A stretch of DNA of 5,312 bases, taken from Anaerolineae bacterium. Its GTDB lineage: Bacteria; Chloroflexota; Anaerolineae; Anaerolineales; Villigracilaceae. The position numbers and the translations under genes were made by a program. Positions 4,987 through 5,312 of the stretch are shown here, in pieces. The notes beneath the pieces are model-generated. The model was not told the origin of the DNA. It made no database searches and worked only from the letters and a program-made list of their open reading frames with translations. The first letter of the stretch is position 1. Each line of letters begins with the position of its first letter. Where the stretch lies: the NCBI GenBank assembly GCA_017303735.1, contig JAFLCF010000265.1, forward strand, positions 1 through 5,312, given 5' to 3'.

Positions 4987-5312
4987 ATGCATGGATACGG
5001 CTGGTTCATGGCAATGCGCCAGGGTGATGAGAAACCCAAAGTCACCCGCGAACTTTTATTACGCGTTCTTAATTACGCCAAACCTTATTGGTGGCACATC
5101 GCAGGTATGTTGGTGACAATTCTGCTCAGTACGGGCTTATCCCTGCTGACCCCGCTCATCTTCCGCAACATGATCGATGTGGTGTTGCCCGCCAAAGATA
5201 CGCAACGGCTCGTTTGGCTGGGGCTTGGCTTGTTGTTCATCCCTGCCATCAATGGCGGCATCAACGTCCTTCAACGCAGACTTAACTCCACGGTGGGTGA
5301 AGGTGTGATCTA
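4987..5312 (+). CDS. ABC exporter (MsbA/multidrug type), N-terminal part, cut by the window edge
   Basis: The 108 complete codons visible encode the start of an ABC exporter transmembrane domain. A polar N-terminus (MHGYGWFMAMRQGDEKPKVT) leads into the elbow motif LLLRVLNYAKPYWWHIAG (23-40). Transmembrane helix 1 spans about 38-58, ending in the family pattern LLTPLIFRNMIDVVLP (53-68). A second hydrophobic segment spans about 75-95, followed by QRRLNSTVGEGVI, which matches the conserved stretch after TM2 in these exporters. The ATP-binding domain would lie beyond the window. The start at 4987 is supported by GGAG at 4973-4976, 10 nt upstream; internal ATGs at 5008 and 5014 lack better sites. 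Such proteins usually work as homo- or heterodimers exporting lipids, drugs or peptides; the substrate cannot be told from this part. The family call is strong. Confidence 0.9.
   Translation, partial: MHGYGWFMAMRQGDEKPKVTRELLLRVLNYAKPYWWHIAGMLVTILLSTGLSLLTPLIFRNMIDVVLPAKDTQRLVWLGLGLLFIPAINGGINVLQRRLNSTVGEGVI

Overview
The window looks like chromosomal DNA of a Chloroflexota bacterium, probably an Anaerolineae-type organism. This is an inference from protein style: three lipoproteins follow the cysteine with Pro/Thr/Glu-rich spacers (PEPTA units; TPTP-type runs) of the kind common in that phylum. The glucan phosphorylase with an N-terminal DUF3417-type segment and the MsbA-like ABC exporter N-terminus also fit. 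There is no rRNA, tRNA, CRISPR array or intact transposase, so taxonomy rests on style only.

Layout: (1) 1-489, minus strand: N-terminal 163 codons of an alpha-glucan phosphorylase running off the left edge. A very good promoter lies upstream with an operator-like palindrome on its -35 box. (2) 490-969: AT-rich divergent intergenic region ending in the promoter, an inverted repeat and the ribosome site of the next gene. (3) 970-1956, plus: lipoprotein with two nearly identical fasciclin (FAS1) domains, closed by a bidirectional terminator at 1992-2020. (4) 3334 to 2034, minus: a two-gene unit of an unrecognised lipoprotein followed 20 nt later by a small membrane protein. (5) 4170 to 3409, minus: a complete alpha-type carbonic anhydrase made as a lipoprotein, ending in a perfect 33-nt palindrome that probably terminates transcription. 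(6) 4734 to 4249, minus: an AT-rich zinc-ribbon protein of the DUF2321 type. (7) 4735-4986: divergent intergenic region with a plus-strand promoter and a 93-bp inverted-repeat element. (8) 4987-5312, plus: N-terminus of an ABC exporter running off the right edge.

The genes do not form one obvious pathway. The common thread in the middle is export: three consecutive-region lipoproteins (FAS1, unknown, carbonic anhydrase) plus a small membrane protein would all act at the outer face of the cytoplasmic membrane. Glucan phosphorylase is separate, central carbon storage metabolism, apparently under its own sugar-type repressor site. I see no convincing new multi-gene defence or mobile system. The best leads are regulatory and structural: the palindrome over the glgP promoter, the two structured repeat elements (3367-3399 and 4870-4962), the 911-933 inverted repeat, and the uncharacterised lipoprotein/membrane-protein pair.
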